64,000 bases of DNA from Saccharum officinarum. Its lineage: Eukaryota; Streptophyta; Magnoliopsida; Poales; Poaceae. Positions 24,285 to 36,200 of the stretch are shown one piece after another. How positions within the stretch are numbered: position 1 is the first letter of the stretch; each line of letters begins with the position of its first letter. The notes beneath the pieces were generated by a model. It was not told the origin of the DNA. It made no database searches and worked only from the letters and a program-made list of their open reading frames with translations. The position numbers and the translations under genes were made by a program. The stretch covers positions 14,861,381 to 14,925,380 of the forward strand of contig CM036221.1 of NCBI GenBank assembly GCA_020631735.1, in the 5' to 3' direction.

Positions 24285-27200
24285 ATGTCTGTCTCGGAGA
24301 AGGTGGTGCCATCATCATCAGTTTCTTCCTCGTCAGATTTGGATCCGTTGCTGAAGGATCTTACGGAGAAGTTGAGCTTTAGGAGGAACGTGGTGTCATT
24401 GGCAGCCGAGCTCAAGGATGTGAGGAACAAGTTTGCTTCCCAGGAGCAGCTGTTTGTAAGGGAATCCCAAACTAGAAAGGTTAGTCTGTAGTTTGTAATT
24501 GTACCTTTAGGGCTGTCGGTGGAGTTTTTGCTGAGTAGGGAAAAATCTTAGCAGGTTGCGGAGACAAAAGCGAGGAGCATGGAAGAGGAAGTAAGCAAGC
24601 TGCAGAAATGCTTGCAGGACAAGGATGAGCAACCGCGTTCATCTACAAGTAGCACGGAACAGGTATAGAGCTTCACGGCAAAATGCACCACTTCTTGCAA
24701 TTTATTGGAGATATGGCCTTAAAGTGATCATATATTTGTTTACTCTGAATGTCCTTATGATAAATTTAAATAATATATGTACAGAGCTCCAAAAATGTTG
24801 ACTGAAAGACAAGGCCAACTATTTGGAGTCAATATTTTTACTTGCAAAATTGCTTTTTTGGGTCATTAAATAAAGAGTTAAATGCATCATTGGTCCATTA
24901 ACTTTTGGCCAGGTTTCACTTAGGTCCATCAACTATGAAAGTGGTTTTTTGGGTCCATAAACATTTTAAGTGATGCATCTGTAGTCCATACCCCTTCGTT
25001 TCTATTTTTAATCCGACGTGGCTGTACACAGTGGCGATGACCTGGCTTTGGAGGCACGTGCAGTGCACGTGAGCGGCACATGAGGGCCGGTATATTTGCA
25101 CTCAGGTCCCTAGATTCTCTCCCTCATTTCATTCTCTCTCCCCTGAAATATCATCGTGCTTATCGAGACGGAGGGAGGCAAAGGCGGTATGGTGGCTGTG
25201 GCCGGCGGCGGCGGTGATCTCCTGTGAGCGGCGTCGATTTGCCGGTGAACTAGGGTGGTGGCGCACCCGTCACTGGTGGGTGCTGCTGCAGACCACGGTG
25301 AATCCGCAGGATGGTGGCCGCCAAGCGCAAGGAAGGGGAATCCCCGCCCCAATACGGTGAGTGCATCCATGACCTACTCGCAGCAATTAGTGGTTGGAAG
25401 CCATAGTTCTTAAGTTGTGCTTGAACATGGGTGATGAGATTGCAGCCTTTTGATGGTTAGGGTTTCGGATTTGGATTTCCCCCCTTTTTGTTGCCTGTTT
25501 AGGGTTCATTGATCTGGTTGTGGGTTCATGCTGTAGGGGATGATGATGAGGAGTTCACTATAGAGTTGCATCATGGCGGGATGTTTGTTGGTCAAGGTCA
25601 GAACAAGGCTTATGTTGATGAGAAAATCAGTTGGTTTGATCACTGCGAAGTGAACACATGGTCTCCATTATGCTTAGAAGATTTTATTTTACAGTTGCAC
25701 TATCCAAAGACTCCATCAACGAAAATACACTGGCTGCTGCCTGGTCTGTCCCTATTTGATGGCCTTAGGGTGGTAGAAAAAGATTCTGATACACTTGTTA
25801 TGGCGTCACTTGTGCACAGAGTCAAGAACTTTGTAGTGTATGTGGATCATGATGGTAATCTAGACGGTATTGGGATGACATAATGGCAAACTCAATTGCA
25901 TCTTTGCCTAAGGTTATGACCCCCCAGAAGCCTGATTTTGTTGACAGTAACTCAAAAAGGCCGATTGTAGATGGTGATGAAGAAGATGAAGGCAATGATG
26001 GTGGCAACAGTGGGAGTGATGATGACTCAGATTTCAAAGATTCAGACTACGAATTGGAAGAGGATGACGACGACGCATTTGTTCAGTGTGTGGATGACCA
26101 AGTGACAGATGAGGGGGTTGTTAAGGGGAAGGTGATAGCACTAGGCAATAGAGGAAACAAAGGAAAGCTACCAGACTGTGATGATGATGTGTCTATAGAT
26201 GATGAAGAATTACAGCTACCAGACTCTGATGGAGAAGGGGAAGGAAACTTTAGGTTCAGGTCTTTCAAGGAGCAAGACTTGAGCAATCCAATATTCAAAG
26301 TGGGCATGCTCTTTGAATCTATTGAGCTACTTAGGAAGGCAGTCACTGAATACAGTATAAAGGAAAGAGTTCAAATCCACTTCTCCAGGAATGAGCAGAA
26401 GAGGTTGAAGGCACACTGTGAAGAGGGTTGTCCATGGATGCTTTATGGATCAGTTGATAGCAGGGCTCATGGAATGGTCCTAAAGACATATAATGGCACA
26501 CACACTTGCCAGAAGAAGTGGAAAGTCAAGAGACTCACCTCAAGATGGCTAGCTAACAAGTATATGGAATCCTTTAGGACTGACCAAAAGATGACCCTTG
26601 TCAATTTTTCAAGAATTGTCCAAAAAGAGTGGAACCTTACTCCGTCAAGGTCTAAACTGCAAAGAGCTAGAAGGCTAGCCATGAAAGCTATTTTAGGAGA
26701 TGAGGTTGAACAATACAAGATGTTGTGGGATTATGGCAATGAGCTAAGGAAAAGCAACCCAGATACCACTTCCTTTTTCTTGACCTTGGAGAACAATATT
26801 TTTAGTACGTTGTACATGTCACTTGATGCTTGCAAAAGGGGGTTCTTGAGTGCATGTCGACCAATAATTTGTTTGGATGGCTGTCACATAAAAACCAAGT
26901 TTGGGGGTCAGATTCTCACAGCTGTTGTCATAGACCCAAACGACTGCATATACCCAATAGCAATTGGAATAGTTGAAGTTGAGTCATTTGCTTCATGGAA
27001 ATGGTTTCTGCAGACATTGAAGGATGATCTTGGCATTATTAACACATTTCCATGGACAATAATGACAGACAAGCAAAAGGTGAAGTGATACCTTGTATAT
27101 TTTTTGCATTGGCATTGTTACTGCCACCTCTCCATTACTAATGATACTGTTGTTTTTCAGGGTCTCATACCAGCAGTGCAAGCAGTGTTTCCAGAATCAG

Positions 27201-30200
27201 AACATAGGTTTTGTGTGAGGCACCTCTACTCCAATTTCCAGCAACACTTCAAAGGTGAGAACCTGAAAAACCAACTATGGGCTTGTGCTAGTTCTAGTTC
27301 AATTCCTCAGTGGAATAGAAACATGGAAGAGCAGCCACCGCCGCCATCGACCTCCACGGGAAGAAGAAAGGGGATTGGGAAACAGAGTACCCAAGGGGTG
27401 AGGGAGAGAGAATGAAATGAGGGAGAGAAGCTAGGGACCTGAGTGCAAATATTCCGGCCCTCATGTGCTGCTCACGTGCACTGCAGGTGTCTCCAAAGCC
27501 AGGTCATCGCCACTGTGTACAGCCACGTCGGATTAAAAATAGAAACGAAGGGGTATGGACTACAGATGCATCACTTAAAATGTTTATGGACCCGAAAAAC
27601 CACTTTCATAGTTGATGGACCTAAGTGAAACCTGGCCAAAAGTTAATGGACCAATGATGCATTTAACTCTTAAATAAACTTTTGATCTGGCAATAAATTT
27701 TAGCTTGCATTACTTTGTTTTCCTGATTTTTTTTTACGAATTAACTTGGTTGCATGATCATGGCTACTGAATTCCTGCTCTGAGTGTCACTGTATCAGTG
27801 GCTAATGATTTTGGTTATGCCAAAACATTTCCTTTAATCAGGCAAGCCAAATGCAGTTTCTTTTTTTTTTGAACAGCACAGGAGAACTGTGCGTCATTTC
27901 ATTAAGGTAGAAGAAAAGTTACAGTTACAAGGGTCCGAGACCCAACACACACACCACACCCTAGACACTAAGAAACAAACTCGCCACCAAAGAACAAGAT
28001 CGACCAAAAGCCTCCGAGAATTAAGCTACAGCAGGCAGCGACCTGATAACAAGCTCCTGGAGTTTGGAACCCCCAGCCGAGCACCAAAGCCCCCCTTCCG
28101 CGCTAATGGTCCTAAGGACCTCCTGAACACTTGGCCTCTTATTATCAAAGACACAAGTGTTGCGATGCTTCCAAATCTCCCAGGCCACCAGGATTATCAA
28201 GGAATTGAGGCCTTTACGTACTTCTTTGGGGATAGCAGCAGTAGACCTCTTCCACCACCCTGAGAAACAAGTTACAGCAGACTGTGGTGCTAAATGTAGC
28301 AGTCCAAACTGATGTAAAACCAGGGACCAGACCTGTCGAGCGAAGACACAACCCACTAGCAAATGATTTATTGTTTCATCCTCTTGATCACATAAGGGGC
28401 AAGACTCAGGATGGGGCAGATTTCTCTTTGCTAGTCGATCAGCTGTCCAAACCCGGTTGTGAAACACCAACCAAATGAAAAACTTACAGCGTGGGGGAGC
28501 CCAGGTTTTCCAGATCCTTCTCCACGACCCAAACTTGATGGATCCAAGAAAGAAGGCTGCATAGGCTGACTTGCTACTATAGGAACCATCGTTTGTTAAC
28601 TTCCAAATATATCTGTCCGGAATCTCTGGATGCAAAATAATTCCATCCACCATATCCCAAACGTGGAGGTAATCCAGCAATACCTCTACTGTACGAGCTC
28701 CCCTAATATCTTGAACCCAGCTTCTATTATGCAGAGCTTGAGCCACAGTCCTTCTTTTAGCTGTTCGTTTTTGAACCGCATTGAACAGGTTAGGCGCTAT
28801 TTCAGCCACGGTATGCCCATCTAGCCATCTATCTGTCCAGAACAATATTTCCTCTCCATTTCCAACTATGGCATCAACTGCAGCATTAAAGAGGGCCCGG
28901 GCTTTGTGAGGAACAGCAATAGAAAGACCGGCCCAAGGCCTTCCAGCATTTGTCTTTTGCGCCCACAACCACCGAATCCTAAGTGCCCAACCAAGGAGCT
29001 CAAGATTATGGATCCCAAGGCCTCCATATTCAACTGGTCTCTGTACCTTTTCCCAGGCTACCAGGCAATTGCCTCCATTGGCATGTTGGTGACCCTTCCA
29101 AAGGAAGCCCCGCCGCTTTTTGTCAATAGCCTTAAGCACCCATTTAGGAAGGTCCAGGGCTATTAAGATATAAATAGGGACAGCAGTCAGCACAACCTTC
29201 ACCATGACTAACCGCCCAGCCCTGTTCATTAGAGAGGCCTTCCAACCAGGGAGATAGTCTGACACCTTATCCACTAAAGGCAGCAACACCTCCTTAGTTG
29301 GTTTTCCAAGTGAGAGTGGGAGGCCAAGGTACGTACAGGGGAAGGCCTTTATTGAACAAGAGAGGACACTTGCCGTGAGTGCCAAATCCTCATCAGTACA
29401 GTGAATAGGGGAAACTGAACTCTTGGACAGGTTGGTTCTAAGACCGGAGGCATGTCCAAACAATTCTAGGAGATGTCTGACAGTGACCAGATCCAAGTTG
29501 TGGGGTCTCAAGAATATGACTGCATCATCAGCATAGCAGGAGACCCTGTGCCGTGCTTGCTGAATGGCTAGCGGCTGCATCAAACCCTCCAGAGTAGCAA
29601 AATTGACCAGGGAATTGAGGACATCCATAACAAGGATAAACAACATTGGTGACAGGGGATCTCCCTGTCTAAGACCACGGTGATGCAAAATAGTGTCTCC
29701 AGGCACTCCATTAACCAGTACTTGTGTCGAGGAGGTGGACAGGATCAAGCAAATAAGGTCTCGCCACCGCTGACCGAACCCCACCTTGCACATGACTTCC
29801 AGGAGAAACGACCAAGAGACAGAATCAAACGCCTTGGAGATGTCTAGTTTAAGAAGGATATGCGCCTCCTTCTTCTTATGCAGAGATTTCACCATCTGTT
29901 GGACCAGCATAAAGTTGTCATGAATCTTCCTTCCCCGCACAAAAGCGCTTTGGTTTGCAGAGATTAAGGAAGGTAACAGCGGTGCTAGCCGATTAGCCAA
30001 AATCTTAGTTACCAACTTGGCAAAACTATGGATTAGGCTTATAGGACGAAAATCCTTCACTTCAACTGCATCCACTTTCTTAGGCAGTAGAGTAACATAG
30101 GCCGTATTCAACAGCCTAAATTTGAAAACGTGGCCACGATGGATGGCGTCCAACGCCATCAGCACATCCCCCTTAATAATGCTCCAACATGATTTGTAGA

Positions 30201-33200
30201 ACCTCCCTGTGAAACCATCCGGCCCAGGGGCCTTGTCCAGGTGTATGTCTTTTATGGTAGCCCAGACCTCCTCCTCAGAGAATGGGGCATCAAGATCGGA
30301 AAGATCATGGTGCTGCATATCTAACTCATCTAAGTTAAGAGTATAGTCCCTTACTTCAGCACTGCCAAGAATGTTCTCATAAAAATCATCCACTGCCTTC
30401 TGTTTTTCATCCTGCGACACGACCACCTGATTACCCACTTGCAGCTTTGGGATGAAGTTCTTCTTCTTTCTGTATCTAGCTTGTTGATGGAAGAAAGCAG
30501 TATTGGCATCTCCCTCTTTAATGAGTTTTCTTATTATATACAGTACCTCCATGAGTTGGATGATCTTAGAATACAACTGTCATTTACTCAAGCTACAGCA
30601 GAAGCAAGTGCTGCATCAGCCAAGTCAGCTCAGATGCAGTGCTTGTCATTGCTGAAAGAGCTGAATGAGAAGGACATCTCGCTCAAAGAGCACGAACTTC
30701 GAGTGAACAAGCTTGGTGAGCAGCTTGATCTTCTCCAGAAGGATCTGCAAGCAAGGGAGCTCTCACAAATGCAGCTTAAAGATGAAGTTGTAAGAATTGA
30801 GACTGGCATCATGGACGCAGTTGCCAAAGCTGGGTCTAGGTCTGACAAAGATAATGAGCTGTTAAAGATCTTATCTGATGTTTCACCAAGGAATGTCCAG
30901 AACCTCAACAACCTTCTGAATGCTAAGGATACAGAAATTGTGAGGTTGAGAGAGCAAATCAGAATATTGTCTGCTCACTGGACGAACAAAACCAAGGAAC
31001 TTGAATCACAGGTATACTATATTTCTTTTATCCATAAAAGACCTCCATAATTTGGTTACAAATACTTTGTTTCCTATAACGCTGAATTGAAGTATAGTTA
31101 CATGAGATTTATGGATTTTTGAGCATTTAGAAAAGCACCGCAGAACTGATCAGGAGCTGAAGAAGAGGGTTCTGAAGCTTGAATTTTGCCTTCAAGAATC
31201 TCAGTCTCAGATGCGAAAATTAAAGAGGGTATGCTCCTTCCGGTTCCATATGGGGATCAGTTTAATTTTATGTTATAGTTGATTGTCAGCATATTCTCCT
31301 TCCGGTTCCATAATTGTAGTCATTTCCTTTGCTTGTTAGCATACAGCTAGAGGGAGTATATATGCGTTGATTCGACCACTATTTTCTATTATAATATAAA
31401 CGAACATCCTACAAAAAGTATATTTCAAGAAAAATGTCTGCATAAGTTTGTAAACTAAATACCATAAAGTTATTTGTAATCAAAGTTTCAAAATGTTTGA
31501 CTCAAACCTTATCCAAAAGGAAAAAGTCTGCATAACCCCCAATGAATCTAAGGTGGTCTATATAACCCCTAAACTATAAAATCAGGTATTGTGTACACTA
31601 AACTTTGTGAAACCGGGCAAATACCCCCTAGGGTGGCATTGGGAGGTGGTTTCACTGATATGGCAATCCACGCTAGCGGTTTTTGATGACATGGCGTCGA
31701 GGCCAACCTATCAGCGTGGATCAGGGCACTCCCGACGCCATCATCGGCCCTGGGTGCGCGCTGTGTCTCCGCCGCTTGCGCTCGCCTCCGTGTTCACGGC
31801 TCTTGCTCTTGCCGGATGTGGGATGTCACGACTCAAGTTGCGCATGCCTACCGCACCTACTGATTCCCTGGGCCACTCCATCCAATTCCCACCCCAGCCG
31901 TCGCACCGTCTTCACCTCTTCGGACTACGAACCCCTGTCCACGTCCGCACCCCACCGCGAGCCTGAGCCGCAGCCAAAATCCGACATGCTGTGACACCAG
32001 CTACCCTGGCCTCCTACTCATCACTGTAGAGAAGTATGGGAATCACACCACACACCCAATGTGGGGGGTGCTGGATATATATAGCCAGTCACAATACAAG
32101 GCAACTAGGCTATAGTTAATCACTATCCTAAAATACATGATCCTGATGGATCCTTTCCTAATGCTAGCCTTCCTAATGAGTCATTTCCTAATACCCGCCC
32201 ACGGTCGAAGCGGTAGGAGGATCACGGACGCAGAGGTTGGACCGAAAGTCTATGAACAGCTGCACAGGAAGACCCTTGGTCATGATATCTAGAATTGGTG
32301 AGCCGAAGGAACATGGAGGACGCGAATCTGCCCCAAGGCCACCTTCTCACGAATGAAGTGGATGTCGATCTCGATATGCTTGGTGCGACGGTGGTGGACA
32401 GGATTAGCAGTCATGTAGATGGCGCTAATGTTGTCGCAGTAGACCACTGTAGCCAAGGGAACCGAGATGTGAAGTTCCTGAAGGAGTTGCCGCTCCCAGC
32501 AGCATTCGGCGGCGACATGTGCAACAGCTCGGTATTCAGCCTCTGCGTTGGAGCGGGAGACCGTGGTCTGGCGTTTGGATGACCAAGACACCAGATTGTC
32601 GCCACGCAGAAGCCAGAGGTGGAGCGGCGGGTGTCTGGGAAGCCTGCCCAGTCAGCATCGGAGTAGGCGATGATCTGGTCGACGGGGCCGGTGCCCAGGT
32701 TGAGGCCGACGGAGAGCGTGCCCTTCACATAGCGTAGGATATGCTTGATCAGCGCCATATGTGGTTCATGTGGGTCATGCATGAACAAGCAGACCTGCTG
32801 AAGAGCAAAGGCCAAGTCAGGCCACGTCAGTGTGAGGTACTGAAGGACGTCGGCGAGGCTCTGGTATTCGGTGGGGTCAGCCACTAGGGCACCGTCGGTG
32901 GCGAACAGCTTGGTCCGTGCATCAGCCGGCGTGGCAGTGGGGTGGCACTCAGACAAGCCAGCCCGCTGGAGGAGGTCGACGGCGTACTGACGCTGAGACA
33001 GGAATAGACCGGAGTGATCCTATGTCACAGCGATCCCGAGGAAGTGATGGAGGTCGCCGAGATCCGTCATGGCGAACTCCGAGTGGAGGCGAGCCATGAC
33101 GTGCTGGAGCAGCTCAGGAGATGACGCCGTGAGGATGATGTCGTCGACGTAGAGGAGCAGGTAGGCGATGCGGGCGCCCTCTTTGTACACAAAGAGGGAG

Positions 33201-36200
33201 GCGTCAGACTTGGAGGCAGCGAAGCCGATGGTGCAGATGTAGCTGGCGAACCACTGGTTCCAAGCCTGGGGCACCTGCTTGAGTCCGTATAGGGACTTCT
33301 ACAGCAAGCAGACGTAGTCAGTGGTGGCCGGGTCGACGAAACCAGACAACTGCTGGCAATAGACCATCTCCTCGAGATGTCCATGGAGGAAGGCGTTCTT
33401 CACGTCCAGCTGATGAATGGGCTAGGAGCGTGAGGTGGCGATGCTGAGGACGGTGCGGATCATCGCCGGTTTGACAACCGGACTGAAGGTCTCGTCGTAG
33501 TCGACACCAACCTGCTGGGAGAAGCCGCGAACGACCCAGTGCGCCTTGTGCCGAGCCAGAGTACCATCGGAGTGGAACTTGTGTTTGAATAGCCACTTGC
33601 CGATGACAATATTAGCGCCGGGGGGCCGAGATACGAGGCGCCAAGTGTCGTTGGCGAGGAGAGCATTGTATTCCACCGACATTGCAGCCCACCAGTTGGG
33701 GTCAGCAAGGGCACTGTGATAGTTGGCTGAAATCGGGGAGGCCGTCGTGGTGGAGAAGCCGTTAGCGGTCGACCGAACGCCAGCTACCGGTCTGCACCTG
33801 TGTCACCAGGAGCGAAGGTGGTGGAGGCGTAGCAGGCAGTGTTGAGGACGCCGCAGGAGGCGCCAGGGGCGCTGTAGGGGGCACCGTGGGTGGCACAGGG
33901 GCGCCGGGGGTCGTGGACGCCACTGATAGGTGGACCCAAAGCGACCAGTCCCACCCGGGCGCGGAGCAGGGTGTGCTGAAGCCGGGGCCCCGCCCGAAAG
34001 CTGCACCGGTCCAGCGTAGATGATTGACAGGTCCTGGTAATCCAGCAGTACAGCCTTGCTACTGGGAAGAGGCGCAGATGAGCGCTCAACAGCAACAGGA
34101 GGTGGAGTGTTCGCCGGTGGAGAAAGTCCCTACATCAAGAAGTCAAGTGATGGCGGCACGGAGGCCGCTGACAGAGCTGCAACAAAGGGGGACATAGTCT
34201 CGTCGAACACAACATGACGTGATACTATGACACGCCGAGTGGCCATGTCCAGGCAGTTGTACCCTTTGTGGGAAGAAGGGTAGCCGAGGAACACGCACGG
34301 GGTGGATCGAAATAGGCTAGATGGGGGTGAATAGCCTAATTAAAACTTCTACAAGATTTACTTAACCACAAGTGTTAGTACAAAAGGTGGCAGAGCAAAA
34401 TGCACTAGCTCTGACTAATTAAGCAAGCCACCTACACAAGTCTAGTACAAGGCTATCCACTAAACACAACAACTACAAACTAGAAACAAGGAGTAACGCG
34501 AGAGAAGAGCTTTGAGTGATTATACCAGCGTCCGGTTACAAACCCTAGGCGTGCTGCGCCTCTGCCCTCGACTAGAGCTGACCGGATGCGCAGGTCCACC
34601 CTGGACCGCGTCCAGTCCAGCGTTCGGTCAAAGTTTTTTCAGTGATAAACACTCCGGACTTTCACCACCTTTTCTCGCCTCCGGTGCAATGGAAAACAGG
34701 CATTTCATTTCCTCGAAAACGCCTGAATCCCAAACCCAAACCCTCTCTACCGCTCAAACTCCACCGCCTTCGCAAATGTGCTAACACCACCATGTGTATG
34801 TGTATTAGCATTTCACAAATATTTTCAAAGGGTTATGTTAGCTCTCAACTAGATCCTAATGCATATGCTCAAGACATTTATCTAGTGGCACTTGATTCCT
34901 GAGCTAACCGTGATTGCCCCTCTTGATAGTCGGCTATGTATCCTAAACACGGTCAATCACTTCTCTACTCATCTTAGACCGGCAAAAGGAAAATCCTATG
35001 GTTATACCTTTGCCTCGCGCTCTTAGATCCTTCTCCTCCACTTGATCATCATGTCCATCATTTTATGTGCATTCCTTCATAATCTTGCTCATCATTTCAT
35101 GCACCAAATCATGTGGTCTTGTGGCCATCTCTCCATGCCATTTCCACCTCCATCACATGTTGCTTATGCCTAGCTTAAAACACTTAACACATGGCATTAG
35201 CAACTTAGTGTCATTAATTACCAAAATCAAACTTGGGCTTTCACTCCCAAGGGGAGAAGTAGACCAAGGGGCCGGCTGGCTGGGGAGGGCCACGGCTGCC
35301 TCCCTAGGACAAGCCGACACCACCGCCATGACCCTTCCGCCGATTGTGATAGCCGTCGCCGCCGCTACCGCCATTGCCGGGGTGGGTGCCATGGCTGCTA
35401 CTAGTGTTGCCCGGCCGGCTGCCGCTGCTAGAGGCACCCTGACTGCCCATGGACGCATGGCAGGTGGAGCCACAGGAAGGAGTGCCTGCGAGGAGGGCGG
35501 TATGGGAGGTGACCTGGCCCTCGTTGGCATGGCGAAGCTCCTTGAGGACGAGCTTTTCGCGGGTTGTGGTGAAGTTGGGCAGCAGAGTGGAATCTGCGAT
35601 GTTGTCGGTGGTGCTGGAAAAGCAGGGGTTGAGGCCATGTAGCAGGTTGAGGACGAGCTGCGATTCGATGACGGTGTGGCCGACGTCACGCAGGGCATCG
35701 GTTGTGGTCTTCATCTTCTGGCAGTAGGCATCGATGGAGAGGTCACCCTGAGTCATCGAATGGAATTTGTGACTCAGGAAGACGGCGTGAGAGGCCTTGT
35801 TTGCCTGGTAGATGCCGGAGATCGCCATCCATAGCTGACAGGTTGTCTGATCTGGGGCCTCGGCGAGATCGAGGACGTCATCCTCGACGGTGCTGAGGAG
35901 CCAATTGCGGACACAGGAGTCAGCAGCAGCCCAGGCCGCATCGGTAGGATGTGCCTCCTGCATGCCATCGACGTGCAGGAGAAGGCCAAATTTGCCACAG
36001 AGGGAGAGGAAGAAGGACGACCAGCGAGTGAAGTTAGGGCGCTTCAACTCAAGGGTGATCGGCACATGTGATTTGACTGAGATGGTGGCATAGGGGGGAA
36101 TGGAGAAGACAATCGGTGCCGAGGTTGAGGATGAGGAGTCGGTGAGGGCAGCAGAGGAGTCGCTGGAAAGGGGAGCGGTAGTCATGGTGGCAGCTTGGCA

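Noticed and set aside
24191..24382. 63-codon forward frame overlapping NEAP exon 1
   Set aside because: It starts without ATG and overlaps the true NEAP frame, which matches the family throughout.
28284..29166. Plus-strand frames of 64-86 codons
   Set aside because: Antisense shadows of the LINE reverse transcriptase.
31236..31253. Repeat of CTCCTTCCGGTTCCATA as a possible target duplication
   Set aside because: It repeats the Stowaway end itself; no matching copy lies at the far side, so it is not a target duplication.
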